A stretch of 60,633 bases of DNA from contig JAIBAQ010000016.1 of assembly GCA_019695095.1 (NCBI GenBank), positions 1 through 60,633 of the forward strand. The letters run 5' to 3'. This stretch comes from Candidatus Hydrogenedentota bacterium. GTDB taxonomy: Bacteria; Hydrogenedentota; Hydrogenedentia; Hydrogenedentales; SLHB01. The position numbers and the translations under genes are program-made. Numbering within the stretch: position 1 is the stretch's first letter; each line of letters opens with the position of its first letter. Shown piece by piece: positions 16,114 to 24,289 of this stretch. The notes under the pieces are model-generated. The model did not search any database. It was not told where the DNA came from and worked only from the letters and a program-made list of their open reading frames with translations.

Positions 16114-17066
16114 CAGAAGAACCTCGAGAGGAAAGCAAGGAAATGAGCCCCAAGGGAATCGAAGTCCCTCGGCGCAATTTCCTCAAGGCCGGCTTCGGAA
16201 CCATGGCGGCCATAGCCGCACTCGCGGGAGTCTCTGCCCCCTTGGCCTCCCTGACGAAAGGCTTCACCAGTGTCGACGCGTTTCTGCAGCAACACTACAA
16301 ACGGCTAACTTCGGACGACCTTGACCAGATCCTGCGCCGTCTGGAAGCAGAGATCGCCCGCGACTATGGAGCGCGGGTTCATGTGAACGATGTTCGCCCC
16401 ATGGATGGCGTCGAATACGGGTATGCGCTCAATCTGAGCCGCTGCAACGGTTCCCGCCGCTGCGTGGAAGCGTGCGTCAAAGAAAACAACCAGACCCGGG
16501 ACCCGCAGATGCAGTACATCAAGGTCCTGGAAATGTCGAATGGTTCGCTCGACGTCGAGAAGTCCGACCACTACTACGATGTACCCGAAGTCCCCCGCGA
16601 AGGGAAATACTACTTGCCCGTACAGTGCCACCAGTGCAAGAACCCGCCCTGCACGAAAGTCTGTCCCGTACAAGCGACATGGACGGAGCCCGACGGCATC
16701 ACTGTGATCGATTACAACTGGTGCATCGGGTGCCGGTACTGCATGGCCGCGTGCCCTTACGAGGCGCGCCGCTTCAATTTCAGTAAACCTGAGATTCCCG
16801 CCGAAGAGATCAACCCGGACATGGCCTATCTGGGCAACCGCATTCGGCCCGCCGGCGTGGTTGAGAAATGCACGTTCTGCATTCATCGGACACGCCGAGG
16901 CAGGTACCCCGCCTGCATGGAGGCATGCCCAACAGGAGCGCGCATCTTTGGCAACTTGCTCGACCCCAACAGCGAGATCAACTACATCCTGAAGAATAAG
17001 CGCGTGTACATCCTTAAAGAAGAGGCAGGGACCATTCCCCGCTTCTACTACTACTTCGATGTATAG
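16110..17066 (+). CDS. Tat-exported 4Fe-4S ferredoxin-type subunit (NrfC/DmsB-like)
   Basis: Protein of 318 residues with a twin-arginine signal RRNFLKAGFG at 21-30. Four cluster motifs follow, in the order typical of NrfC/PsrB/DsrO-type subunits: Cys112-x5-Cys118-x3-Cys122; Cys173, 176, 181, 185; Cys205, 208, 211, 215; and Cys254, 257, 269, 273. In the first motif the second cysteine is Ser115 (RCNGSRRCVEAC), leaving 15 of 16 canonical ligands, so this cluster may be [3Fe-4S] or Ser-ligated. It should accept electrons from the NrfD-like subunit encoded next and pass them to periplasmic cytochromes. ATGA overlap with the previous gene. Confidence 0.9.
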   Translation: MTEEPREESKEMSPKGIEVPRRNFLKAGFGTMAAIAALAGVSAPLASLTKGFTSVDAFLQQHYKRLTSDDLDQILRRLEAEIARDYGARVHVNDVRPMDGVEYGYALNLSRCNGSRRCVEACVKENNQTRDPQMQYIKVLEMSNGSLDVEKSDHYYDVPEVPREGKYYLPVQCHQCKNPPCTKVCPVQATWTEPDGITVIDYNWCIGCRYCMAACPYEARRFNFSKPEIPAEEINPDMAYLGNRIRPAGVVEKCTFCIHRTRRGRYPACMEACPTGARIFGNLLDPNSEINYILKNKRVYILKEEAGTIPRFYYYFDV

Positions 17067-17075
17067 GGAACGCCG

Positions 17076-18308
17076 ATGAGACTACTTAGAAGCTACGTGG
17101 CCTTTCTGTTGCGAGCGACTCTATTGAGTTTTACGGGCTCGTGGCGCTTCTACGCGTGGATGACCGTGCTAACCCTGATAGCGGCGGCGGGCGCCTTCGC
17201 CTACGCGCGCCAACTCGAACAAGGGTTGGCAATCACCGGCATGACAGACCAGGTCTCCTGGGGCGCGTACATCGCCAACTTCACATATCTCGTAGGCGTG
17301 GCCGCGGCCGCGGTCATGCTCGTGATTCCCGCATACATCTACCGGAACAAAGACATGCACGACGTGGTCTTGTTCGGCGAGCTGCTCGCTATCGCGGCCA
17401 TCATTATGAGTCTGCTCTTCGTCGTCGTAGACCTCGGACGTCCCGATCGGTTCTGGCACCTGATTCCGCGGCTAGGTGTCTTCAACTTCCCCGGCTCCAT
17501 GCTCTCCTGGGACGTGATCGTTCTGAACGGATACCTGGCGCTGAATCTTCACATCTGCGGGTATCTTCTGTTCATGAAGTACATGAACCGCAAACCCACC
17601 CTTGCCTTCTACATGCCGTTTGTGGTCGTCGCAATCGCATGGGCGGTTAGCATCCACACGGTAACGGCCTTCCTCTACGTCGGCCTTGTAGGACGGCCCT
17701 TCTGGAACACGGCGATCGTTGCTCCGCGTTTCCTGGGTTCGGCCTTCACGGCAGGTCCGGGAATTCTCATTATCGCCTTCCAGGTTATTCGCCGCCTGAC
17801 CCATTACGAAATCAGCGATCGGGCGATTCACATGCTGCGCAACATCGTGACGGTGTCGCTGCTGGTCAACCTCTTCCTGTTGGCTTGCGAAGCGTTCAAG
17901 GAATTCTACTCCGCCTCCCTGCACAACAGTTCCGCGCGCTACCTGTTCTTCGGACTGCACGGCCACGATGCGCTGGTGCCATGGATCTGGGCGGCAATCG
18001 GTATGGAACTGGTTGCGGCCGTAGTCCTCATCGTGCCGCCCCTCGCGCGCCGCATTTCCTTTCTCAACGTGGCTTGCGTGCTGTCGATCGTAGGAATCTG
18101 GATCGAGAAGGGCATGGGACTGATCGTACCGGGTTTCGTGCCCACGCCTCTTGGAAACATCGTGGAATATGCCCCCAGCCTCAATGAAGCAATGGTGTGT
18201 GTGGGTATTTGGGCATTTGGGCTACTGCTGTTCTCGTGGATGTTGCACATCGCCATACCAATCATGTCGGGCGAGTTCCGGCACGAAACGGCGGAAACGC
18301 GCGCCTGA
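17076..18308 (+). CDS. NrfD/PsrC-type integral membrane quinone-interacting subunit
   Basis: Very hydrophobic protein of 410 residues with about ten membrane spans. It has the NrfD-family feature LLFVVVDLGRPDRFWHLIPR near residues 110-129 and LSWDVIVLNGYLALN near 141-155. Proteins of this family exchange electrons between menaquinol and a periplasmic Fe-S subunit without heme. It is encoded 9 bases after the Fe-S subunit and before an octaheme cytochrome, so it most likely feeds quinol electrons to that enzyme, or accepts them. Confidence 0.9.
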   Translation: MRLLRSYVAFLLRATLLSFTGSWRFYAWMTVLTLIAAAGAFAYARQLEQGLAITGMTDQVSWGAYIANFTYLVGVAAAAVMLVIPAYIYRNKDMHDVVLFGELLAIAAIIMSLLFVVVDLGRPDRFWHLIPRLGVFNFPGSMLSWDVIVLNGYLALNLHICGYLLFMKYMNRKPTLAFYMPFVVVAIAWAVSIHTVTAFLYVGLVGRPFWNTAIVAPRFLGSAFTAGPGILIIAFQVIRRLTHYEISDRAIHMLRNIVTVSLLVNLFLLACEAFKEFYSASLHNSSARYLFFGLHGHDALVPWIWAAIGMELVAAVVLIVPPLARRISFLNVACVLSIVGIWIEKGMGLIVPGFVPTPLGNIVEYAPSLNEAMVCVGIWAFGLLLFSWMLHIAIPIMSGEFRHETAETRA

Positions 18309-18339
18309 TCGGCGGCATACAGGATCGGGAGGAATCGGA

Positions 18340-19827
18340 ATGCGCAAGATGATGGGGTTCAAATGGGCCGTGGCGGCAGCGTTGTGGACGCTTGCAGCGG
18401 CCGCGTGGCCGGAGACCGTGGCAGGAGCCGGCTACATGCTGCCCGAACTCTCCGCGGAATCCAAGGCGTGCGCGGAGTGCCACAAGAAGGAGAGCCCGGC
18501 TATCTACGAGCAATGGGGCTCCAGCAAACACTTCCGGGGCAACATCGGCTGCATGGAATGCCACCGTGCGGAACCGGACGATCCGGATGCCTGGGTTCAC
18601 GAAGGCCAGACCATCTCGGTCATCGTCAGCCCGCGCGACTGCGCCCGCTGCCACCCGCGCGAGGTCGAAGAGTTTACGGCGTCGCATCACTCCAAGGCGG
18701 CGCGCATCCTTGGTTCTCTCGACAACACCCTTGCAGAGGTTGTCGAAGGAAACCGCGGCTTCATGACGGAAGCTTTCCCGGAAGGCGTTTCCGCGGCGGC
18801 GGTGAACGGGTGCTGGCAATGCCACGGTACGGAAGTGAAAGTGCTGCCCGGCGGAAAGCTCGATCCCGCGACGTGGCCGAACACGGGTATCGGCCGCATC
18901 AATCCGGACGGGTCAGAAGGCTCGTGCTCCGCTTGCCACTCCCGGCACGGATTCTCCGTGGAGCAAGTGCGCCAGCCCGAGAACTGCGGCAAATGCCACA
19001 TGGGTCCTGACCATCCCCAGATCGAGATCTACACGGAATCCAAGCACGGCATCGCGTTCCGCGCCAACATCGACAAGATGAACCTGGGCAACGCCAAATG
19101 GGTGGTCGGCGAAGACTATAGCGCTGCCCCAACCTGCGCGACGTGCCACATGAGCGCCACGAAGAAGCTTCCCGTTACCCACGACGTAGGGACGCGAATC
19201 AGTTGGAACAACCGCCCCGCCGTGTCGGTGCGTCCCGAAGTTGCGGACGCAAAACTCGGCCTGCCCGGCAAAGACTTGACGTGGGAGACACGCCGGGCGC
19301 AGATGAAAGAGGTCTGCCTCAGTTGCCACAACACGGTCTTCTTCGACAGCTTCTACAAGCAGTACGACGGGCTGATCGAGCTGTACCATGACAAGTTCGC
19401 GAAACCCGGCCTGGCGCTCATGGAAGCCGCCAAGCCTCTTCTTAAGCCGGCTGAGTTCTCCAACGAACTCGACTTCGTCTGGTACGAGATTTGGCACCAC
19501 GAAGGCCGCCGCGCTCGCCACGGCGCTTCGATGATGGGACCTGATATCACTCACTGGCACGGAACCTACGAGGTTGCCAAGCATTTCTATTCGGAGTTCA
19601 TCCCGCAGTTGGAGCAACTCGCGAAGGAAGGGCAGGAATCCAGCGACGCCGCCCGGCAGAAGGCGGGGCACGATCTTGCCGCAAAACTCGAGGAGGTCCT
19701 GAACAGCGAGAATCACAAGTGGTATCTCGACAAGATGACCCCCGAAGAACGTGAAATGCGCAAGAAGCGTCAGGAAGAGTTCAAGGCGCGTTACGAAGGC
19801 CAGGGCGCAGGGAAACCCGCGCAATGA
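18340..19827 (+). CDS. Octaheme cytochrome c of the hydroxylamine oxidoreductase (HAO) family
   Basis: Periplasmic protein of 495 residues. The ATG at 18340 has GGGAGG seven bases upstream and gives a clean signal peptide (AVAAALWTLAAAAWPETVAGA). Eight CXXCH motifs begin at Cys 44, 71, 101, 158, 196, 216, 266 and 326. The segment CSACHSRHGFS followed by CGKCHMGPDHP and EIYTESKHG is the HAO hallmark, and Cys158 lies in a CWQCHG motif expected for the catalytic heme. In the C-terminal part (GPDITHWHGTYEVAK) I see no Tyr directly before the HWHG segment. If this is the place of the P460 cross-link Tyr (from memory), the enzyme would be of the reductive type that reduces nitrite to hydroxylamine or ammonium. 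Context with NrfC/NrfD-like genes favours a reductase. Confidence 0.88.
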   Translation: MRKMMGFKWAVAAALWTLAAAAWPETVAGAGYMLPELSAESKACAECHKKESPAIYEQWGSSKHFRGNIGCMECHRAEPDDPDAWVHEGQTISVIVSPRDCARCHPREVEEFTASHHSKAARILGSLDNTLAEVVEGNRGFMTEAFPEGVSAAAVNGCWQCHGTEVKVLPGGKLDPATWPNTGIGRINPDGSEGSCSACHSRHGFSVEQVRQPENCGKCHMGPDHPQIEIYTESKHGIAFRANIDKMNLGNAKWVVGEDYSAAPTCATCHMSATKKLPVTHDVGTRISWNNRPAVSVRPEVADAKLGLPGKDLTWETRRAQMKEVCLSCHNTVFFDSFYKQYDGLIELYHDKFAKPGLALMEAAKPLLKPAEFSNELDFVWYEIWHHEGRRARHGASMMGPDITHWHGTYEVAKHFYSEFIPQLEQLAKEGQESSDAARQKAGHDLAAKLEEVLNSENHKWYLDKMTPEEREMRKKRQEEFKARYEGQGAGKPAQ

Positions 19828-20270
19828 CAACGGCGCAGACCGAGGCAGGATGCTGCGAAAGCCCGCCGCTGGGTGAGTGTCTCCGAGTACACGCACTCCT
19901 TGCCGCGCGGCGGGCCGTGGCCCGGCTTCATTCGCCGTTAAGCGCCGACAACCTAGGCCAATTCCTGTTGGATTCCGCGTGTCTGCGGTACCCGACCACG
20001 CTGGAGTTTGACTCGGAAGGACTTGAGTCGAATCAGTTTGCGCAGCCTTTCCTGGAGGAACGCGACGGCGTGCGATGCTGTGTATTGCGCGTGCATCCGC
20101 GCTACGAGTCGAATGCCGAAGCGATTCCCTATTTCGTGGCGTACATGGCGGCGGCGATCAACTACGGACCCTTAGCATCGCCGGACTTGTGCGAGGAGTA
20201 TGGGGCATCGCTCATGGGACTGGAGACCGACGCGTTCTATACGACGCTGCTTGGATGGGTGGACGGCTAA
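19824..20270 (+). CDS. Small hypothetical protein, last gene of the HAO operon
   Basis: Product of 148 residues with no signal peptide or membrane span. Its start overlaps the HAO gene stop by four bases (ATGA), so it is translationally coupled. I do not recognise the family. Visible features are a Cys pair near the N-terminus (GCCES), another (RCCVLR) near residue 88, and a mostly helical pattern with a Tyr/Ala-rich stretch (IPYFVAYMAAAINYG). It may be a cytoplasmic assembly or chaperone factor for the cytochrome complex (inference only). Confidence 0.6.
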   Translation: MTTAQTEAGCCESPPLGECLRVHALLAARRAVARLHSPLSADNLGQFLLDSACLRYPTTLEFDSEGLESNQFAQPFLEERDGVRCCVLRVHPRYESNAEAIPYFVAYMAAAINYGPLASPDLCEEYGASLMGLETDAFYTTLLGWVDG

Positions 20271-20289
20271 CCGTTCCAGCAAATAACGC

Positions 20290-20337
20290 AAAAAAGAGGG
20301 CCTTGTACCGGCAACAATCGATGCTGGCACAAGGCCC
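20290..20337 (-). terminator. Rho-independent terminator of the DUF3748 gene
   Basis: On the - strand, a 9-bp stem (arms 20337-20329 and 20306-20298) with a partly paired inner region is followed by a run of six T (complement of A 20290-20295). It starts 15 bases after the stop of the - strand gene. In the + direction it has no T-tract. Confidence 0.75.
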
Positions 20338-20351
20338 AAACGTTTGTGAGC

Positions 20352-21740
20352 TTACGGCGCGATCACGCCATCTCCGTCGGCATCCGGGAACGGCAGCACG
20401 AAGATCTGCTGGCAGTCCTTGCCTGCGTAGGTCTTGACGAGTGCACCCTGACGATCATACGTCGGTACCGGCTTGACGTACGCGAACAACGAACCGTCTT
20501 GCGACCAGACCAACTCCGTGCGCGGCGTATCGCCTTGCGGAGTCAGGAAGACCGATTCGCCGAATCGCGGCCCCGGCGTCACGCACGTGACCACGATGCC
20601 GCCGTTGCTCGTACACGCGATGGAATTACCCGAGGGGTGCCAACGAAGTCCCGGACCCGCGCCTTTCGGAAGACGGGTGGCTTGCACGGGGCGATTTGCA
20701 GGATCCGGGTCTTGATCGGACCCGTGCGACGGAATGATGAAGATTTGGGTGGTTCCGTCATCCGCCTTGCCGTAGTAGGCGATTCGGTCCCCTTGAACCG
20801 TGCCGCGAACAACGCCTTCGGCGTGCGTGTGGGTCAAGCGGCGAATGTTCAATCCCTTGGGCGGAGAAGGATAGCGGGTCGCGGACCCGGAGTCGGCCGT
20901 GGTGATATCAACACCAGCCGGCACGTCGACTACAAAGAGCGACTCCTCGTAATTGACCCCATCCGCGGCGCGCACCTTGCCGATGAAGGCCCGCATCAGA
21001 CCGTGCTTGCCTACCCACGAATCTCCGTATGCCTTCTCGATTTCACCGGGCTTCGCCGTACCCATGGGAACCGGTTTCACCAGGACCGCGAAATAACAAC
21101 GCGCGCCGTTCGGAGCCTTGGCGTTCGCTTCCATGTAACCAATCGTCCGATCGTACTTCGGTAACAGGAAATCGTCGTAGGTGAAGCCAACACGCTTGCC
21201 GTCCAGGGTGTACTCGTGCCGGTGCGTGCCACCGCGGTGGGCTCCCGGAAGCGTGTCGCGCGAGGTGTCAATGTCGCGATAGTCCAGCCAGATTCGCGCA
21301 CCCGAACCATCGGCCTTAACCTGCGCACCCGTGCGGTTGGGCTTGCCATAGGGTCCCCGCGCCGCCACTTCCTCGAGCAAAGGACCGTGAATGAAGACGA
21401 CTTCGTCAGTGATGGGGGCATACGACACCGCGCCCACTCCCGGAGCCGGTTTCTCGCCCGTGACCGAAGGAGGCGCGTAGAGAACGGTTTCGATACCGGT
21501 CGCAATCTCGACCTTCTCGATGCTCAGCGAATTGTCGATTCCCGGCCCCACTTGTTCGCGCGTGTCATAGCACAGAAACCGCATGTCCGGAGAGAAATTG
21601 TCGTTGTTGTCCAGGCTATGGTTATTGGGTGAATACGTGACCTGGCGTTCTTGAGCGTAGAGAGTCGAGTTCATGAAGAAACATCCTGCTGTAGTCGCGA
21701 ATAGAACGAAGTTGACCAAGGTGGAATAAGGCTTTCTCAC
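20352..21740 (-). CDS. Exported DUF3748 (YidR-like) beta-propeller protein
   Basis: Product of 462 residues from a GTG at 21740, which has GAGGA seven bases upstream and gives a signal peptide (YSTLVNFVLFATTAGCFF). The mature start RQVTYSPNNHSLDNNDNFSP, then FLCYDTRE and SIEKVEIATGIETVLY, resembles E. coli YidR/DUF3748, a TolB-like propeller. Repeated W/FSPD-type blades and a C-terminal LVWSQDGSLFAYVKP support this. The C-terminus ends in an Asp-rich DADGDG. Function unknown. Monocistronic, divergent from argC. Confidence 0.7.
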   Translation of the reverse strand: MRKPYSTLVNFVLFATTAGCFFMNSTLYAQERQVTYSPNNHSLDNNDNFSPDMRFLCYDTREQVGPGIDNSLSIEKVEIATGIETVLYAPPSVTGEKPAPGVGAVSYAPITDEVVFIHGPLLEEVAARGPYGKPNRTGAQVKADGSGARIWLDYRDIDTSRDTLPGAHRGGTHRHEYTLDGKRVGFTYDDFLLPKYDRTIGYMEANAKAPNGARCYFAVLVKPVPMGTAKPGEIEKAYGDSWVGKHGLMRAFIGKVRAADGVNYEESLFVVDVPAGVDITTADSGSATRYPSPPKGLNIRRLTHTHAEGVVRGTVQGDRIAYYGKADDGTTQIFIIPSHGSDQDPDPANRPVQATRLPKGAGPGLRWHPSGNSIACTSNGGIVVTCVTPGPRFGESVFLTPQGDTPRTELVWSQDGSLFAYVKPVPTYDRQGALVKTYAGKDCQQIFVLPFPDADGDGVIAP

Positions 21741-21812
21741 ACAATTATCCTCGCGGTTGCCACCCAAACCGTTACAATTGCCCGAAATGGCGCGCCTGGG
21801 CGCGTTGCGCCG

Positions 21813-21818
21813 ATTATA
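21813..21818 (-). promoter_or_regulatory. Possible -10 element for the DUF3748 gene
   Basis: A perfect TATAAT on the - strand lies about 70 bases before the GTG start. No convincing -35 hexamer is at 16-18 bases, so this is only a candidate. Confidence 0.3.
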
Positions 21819-21928
21819 CGCCCGGCGCAACCCAAGTGCACGGAACAGCACGTACTACGCGGTCGAATGGCTCGCCTGGACCGGGGGCGGCCCACAATGC
21901 GCATACTACCAGCGCATACAATAACCGT

Positions 21929-21957
21929 TTGATACAATGGCCGAGCGGGGATATAAT
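21929..21957 (+). promoter_or_regulatory. Near-consensus sigma-70 promoter of the argCJB genes
   Basis: TTGATA (21929-21934) and TATAAT (21952-21957) are separated by exactly 17 bases, with the argC ATG 32 bases after the -10. This is the best housekeeping promoter match noticed in the window. No classical ARG box was recognised around it. Confidence 0.75.
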
Positions 21958-21988
21958 TCCCGCTTATTTCGTCAAGGAAAATCGCCCT

Positions 21989-22999
21989 ATGATCAAGGTT
22001 GGAGTAGTTGGTACCGGATATGGCGCGCGGGAACTGATCCGCCTGTTGGGCGGACATCCTGAGACGGAACTGGTCGCGGTTACATCGTCGAGTGCGGCCG
22101 GTAAGACGCTGGATGAGGTTCTGCCGGCATTTCGCGGCATGTACTCCATTGTGCTGGAGGCTTTCGACGCGAAAGCGCTCAAGGCGAAGTGCGACCTCGT
22201 GTGTATCGCGGTGCCGAGCAAGCAATCGATGCCGATGGTGTCTGCGCTTCGGCAGGAAGGCGTCCGGGTATTCGATCTTGGCGGCGATTTTCGGCTGAAA
22301 GACCCGGCCCTTTTCGCGAAGTACTACAAGGCCGAGCACACGGCTCCGGAGTTGCTCGCGGATTGCGTGTATGGCCTGCCGCCGTTCTACCGGGAAGAGC
22401 TCAAGACCGCACAATTGGTATCGGTACCCGGCTGCTATCCGATTAGTGTCATCCTTCCTCTTCGGCCACTCCTCGAAAATGTCGGCACAGACATCCCGGT
22501 AGTGGTCGATTCTATTTCCGGGATATCCGGCGCGGGACGCACACCCAGCGAGGCATACCACTTCCCGGAAATGAACGAGAACCTGAAAGCCTACCGCCTC
22601 GGCAATCACCAGCACATTCCCGAGATCGAGCAAGAACTCGGCAACAAGGTAATGGTTCAATTCACGCCGCACGTCGCCCCGCTGACGCGCGGGATATTGA
22701 CGACGATTACGTTCCGGCCCAACGGCCCCGTGAATCCGGAGGCGGTTTACCGCTGTTACGATTCGGAACCGTTTGTACGTATTCTTCCCCACGGGCATCT
22801 GCCCGAGATTCGGTATATTCGTGCGTCCAATTACTGCGATATCGGCTGGACCATGGACGAACGGACGGGCAATTTGCTGATTGTCAGCGCAATCGACAAT
22901 ATGATGGGCGGTACCGCGGGCATGGCGTTACAATGCCTCAACGTAGCGTACGGTTTTGACGAACGCACGGGCCTGAACTTTGGAGGCATGGTTCCATGA
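21989..22999 (+). CDS. argC: N-acetyl-gamma-glutamyl-phosphate reductase
   Basis: Cytoplasmic NADPH-dependent enzyme of arginine synthesis, 336 residues, converting acetylglutamyl phosphate to the semialdehyde. The start at 21989 has AAGGAAA eight bases upstream and begins with the Rossmann motif VGVVGTGYGARELIRLL. The catalytic Cys lies in VSVPGCYPIS (about residue 148). GDFRLKD and a HAPxTRG-like segment (HVAPLTRG) are also present. The open frame extends upstream to 21836, but that would cover the promoter. The end overlaps argJ by four bases. Confidence 0.95.
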   Translation: MIKVGVVGTGYGARELIRLLGGHPETELVAVTSSSAAGKTLDEVLPAFRGMYSIVLEAFDAKALKAKCDLVCIAVPSKQSMPMVSALRQEGVRVFDLGGDFRLKDPALFAKYYKAEHTAPELLADCVYGLPPFYREELKTAQLVSVPGCYPISVILPLRPLLENVGTDIPVVVDSISGISGAGRTPSEAYHFPEMNENLKAYRLGNHQHIPEIEQELGNKVMVQFTPHVAPLTRGILTTITFRPNGPVNPEAVYRCYDSEPFVRILPHGHLPEIRYIRASNYCDIGWTMDERTGNLLIVSAIDNMMGGTAGMALQCLNVAYGFDERTGLNFGGMVP

Positions 23000-24201
23000 A
23001 GACCATTCCGGGTGGTGTGACAGCTCCCAAGGGGTATCGCGCATCGGGTGTGGCGGCAGGTATCAAGCCCAAGTCGACCAAGAAAGACTGCGCCCTCATC
23101 GCCAGCGATGCCATCGCCACAGTCGCGGGCATGTTCACGAAGAACGTGATGAAGTCCCCGCCGGTCGTGTGGAACCAAAGTGTTTGCGCGGCAGGGTGCG
23201 CCCAATCGGTGTTCATCAACAGCGGCAATGCGAATGCGGCAACCGGGGAATCCGGTGCAGCCGATGTGCGGAAGACGGCCGACCTTGTAGCCGATGCGCT
23301 GGGCACGCAGCCCGGCACCGTGTGCCTTTGCAGCACGGGAGTCATCGGTGTGCCATTGCCGATGGACCGCATCGCGAAGGGTGTGGTGGAATGCGCTGCC
23401 GCGCTGTCGCCCGCAGGCAGTGCCGACGCCGCCGCGGCGATCATGACGACGGACACCGTACCCAAGGAAGTCGCCTACGAAGTACCTCTATCCTCGGGCG
23501 TTGTGCGGATGGGCGCAATCGCCAAAGGTTCAGGAATGATTGCGCCGAATATGGGCACGATGATTTGCGTGATCACGACGGACGCGACCATCGCGGCGAA
23601 GCCGTTGGCCAACCTCTTGCGCGACGCCGTCAATCTGTCGTTCAACTGCATCAGTGTTGACAACGACATGAGCACGAGCGACACGGTGTTGTGTTTTGCG
23701 AACAGCGCAGCGAACCTGCCGAATCTGGAACCGGGCACGGCGGATTACGAAGCGTTTGGAGACGCGCTTACGATCTTGTGCAGAGACGTTGCGCGGAGGC
23801 TCGTGCTGGACGGCGAAGGCGCCACCAAGTTTGTGGAAATCGTCGTCGAAGGTACGTCCACCGATTCCGATGCGAAAACGATCGCGCGGGCAATCGCGTT
23901 CTCTCACCTATGCAAGACCGCGTTCTTTGGTGAAGACCCCAATTGGGGACGAATCGTATGCGCGGCGGGGTACGCAGGCGTGCCGTTCGATCCGAACGAC
24001 GTTGCCTTGTGGCTGGACGAGGTACAATTGGTTGAACGCGGGGCGGCCACGGACTACCGCGAATCGGATGCGGCAGCCGTAATGAAGAAGCGGGAATTTC
24101 GAATCCGTTTGGATGTGGGGACTGGGCCCGGCCAGGCGCTGTTCTGGACAAGCGATCTCAGCAATGAATATGTGCGCATTAACGCGGATTACCGGTCCTG
24201 A
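22996..24201 (+). CDS. argJ: Glutamate N-acetyltransferase / amino-acid acetyltransferase
   Basis: Self-cleaving ornithine acetyltransferase of 401 residues, which recycles the acetyl group from acetylornithine to glutamate. Family motifs are the NSGNANAATGESG stretch near 74-86 and KGSGMIAPNMGTM near 179-191, where cleavage before the Thr creates the catalytic nucleophile. SFNCISVDNDMSTSDT and GEDPNWGRI follow. The usual ATM at the cleavage site is GTM here. Overlaps argC (ATGA). Confidence 0.95.
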   Translation: MKTIPGGVTAPKGYRASGVAAGIKPKSTKKDCALIASDAIATVAGMFTKNVMKSPPVVWNQSVCAAGCAQSVFINSGNANAATGESGAADVRKTADLVADALGTQPGTVCLCSTGVIGVPLPMDRIAKGVVECAAALSPAGSADAAAAIMTTDTVPKEVAYEVPLSSGVVRMGAIAKGSGMIAPNMGTMICVITTDATIAAKPLANLLRDAVNLSFNCISVDNDMSTSDTVLCFANSAANLPNLEPGTADYEAFGDALTILCRDVARRLVLDGEGATKFVEIVVEGTSTDSDAKTIARAIAFSHLCKTAFFGEDPNWGRIVCAAGYAGVPFDPNDVALWLDEVQLVERGAATDYRESDAAAVMKKREFRIRLDVGTGPGQALFWTSDLSNEYVRINADYRS

Positions 24202-24245
24202 CGAATTCGCATTGAAGTAAACCGCCGGGCATACCGAGATTCTAC

Positions 24246-24259
24246 CGGGTTAAAACCCG
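24246..24259. promoter_or_regulatory. Short palindrome between argJ and argB
   Basis: A perfect inverted repeat CGGGTT-AA-AACCCG lies 31 bases before the preferred argB start and 4 bases before the alternative start. It could be an operator or a small RNA structure. It is not a recognisable ArgR site. Confidence 0.3.
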
Positions 24260-24289
24260 TCTATGAGAGGGACAACGAGATTGAAAGCT

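Noticed and set aside
18151-18339. Upstream extension of the HAO-like gene
   Set aside because: It runs through the end of the NrfD gene in another frame and would destroy the signal peptide; GGGAGG supports 18340.
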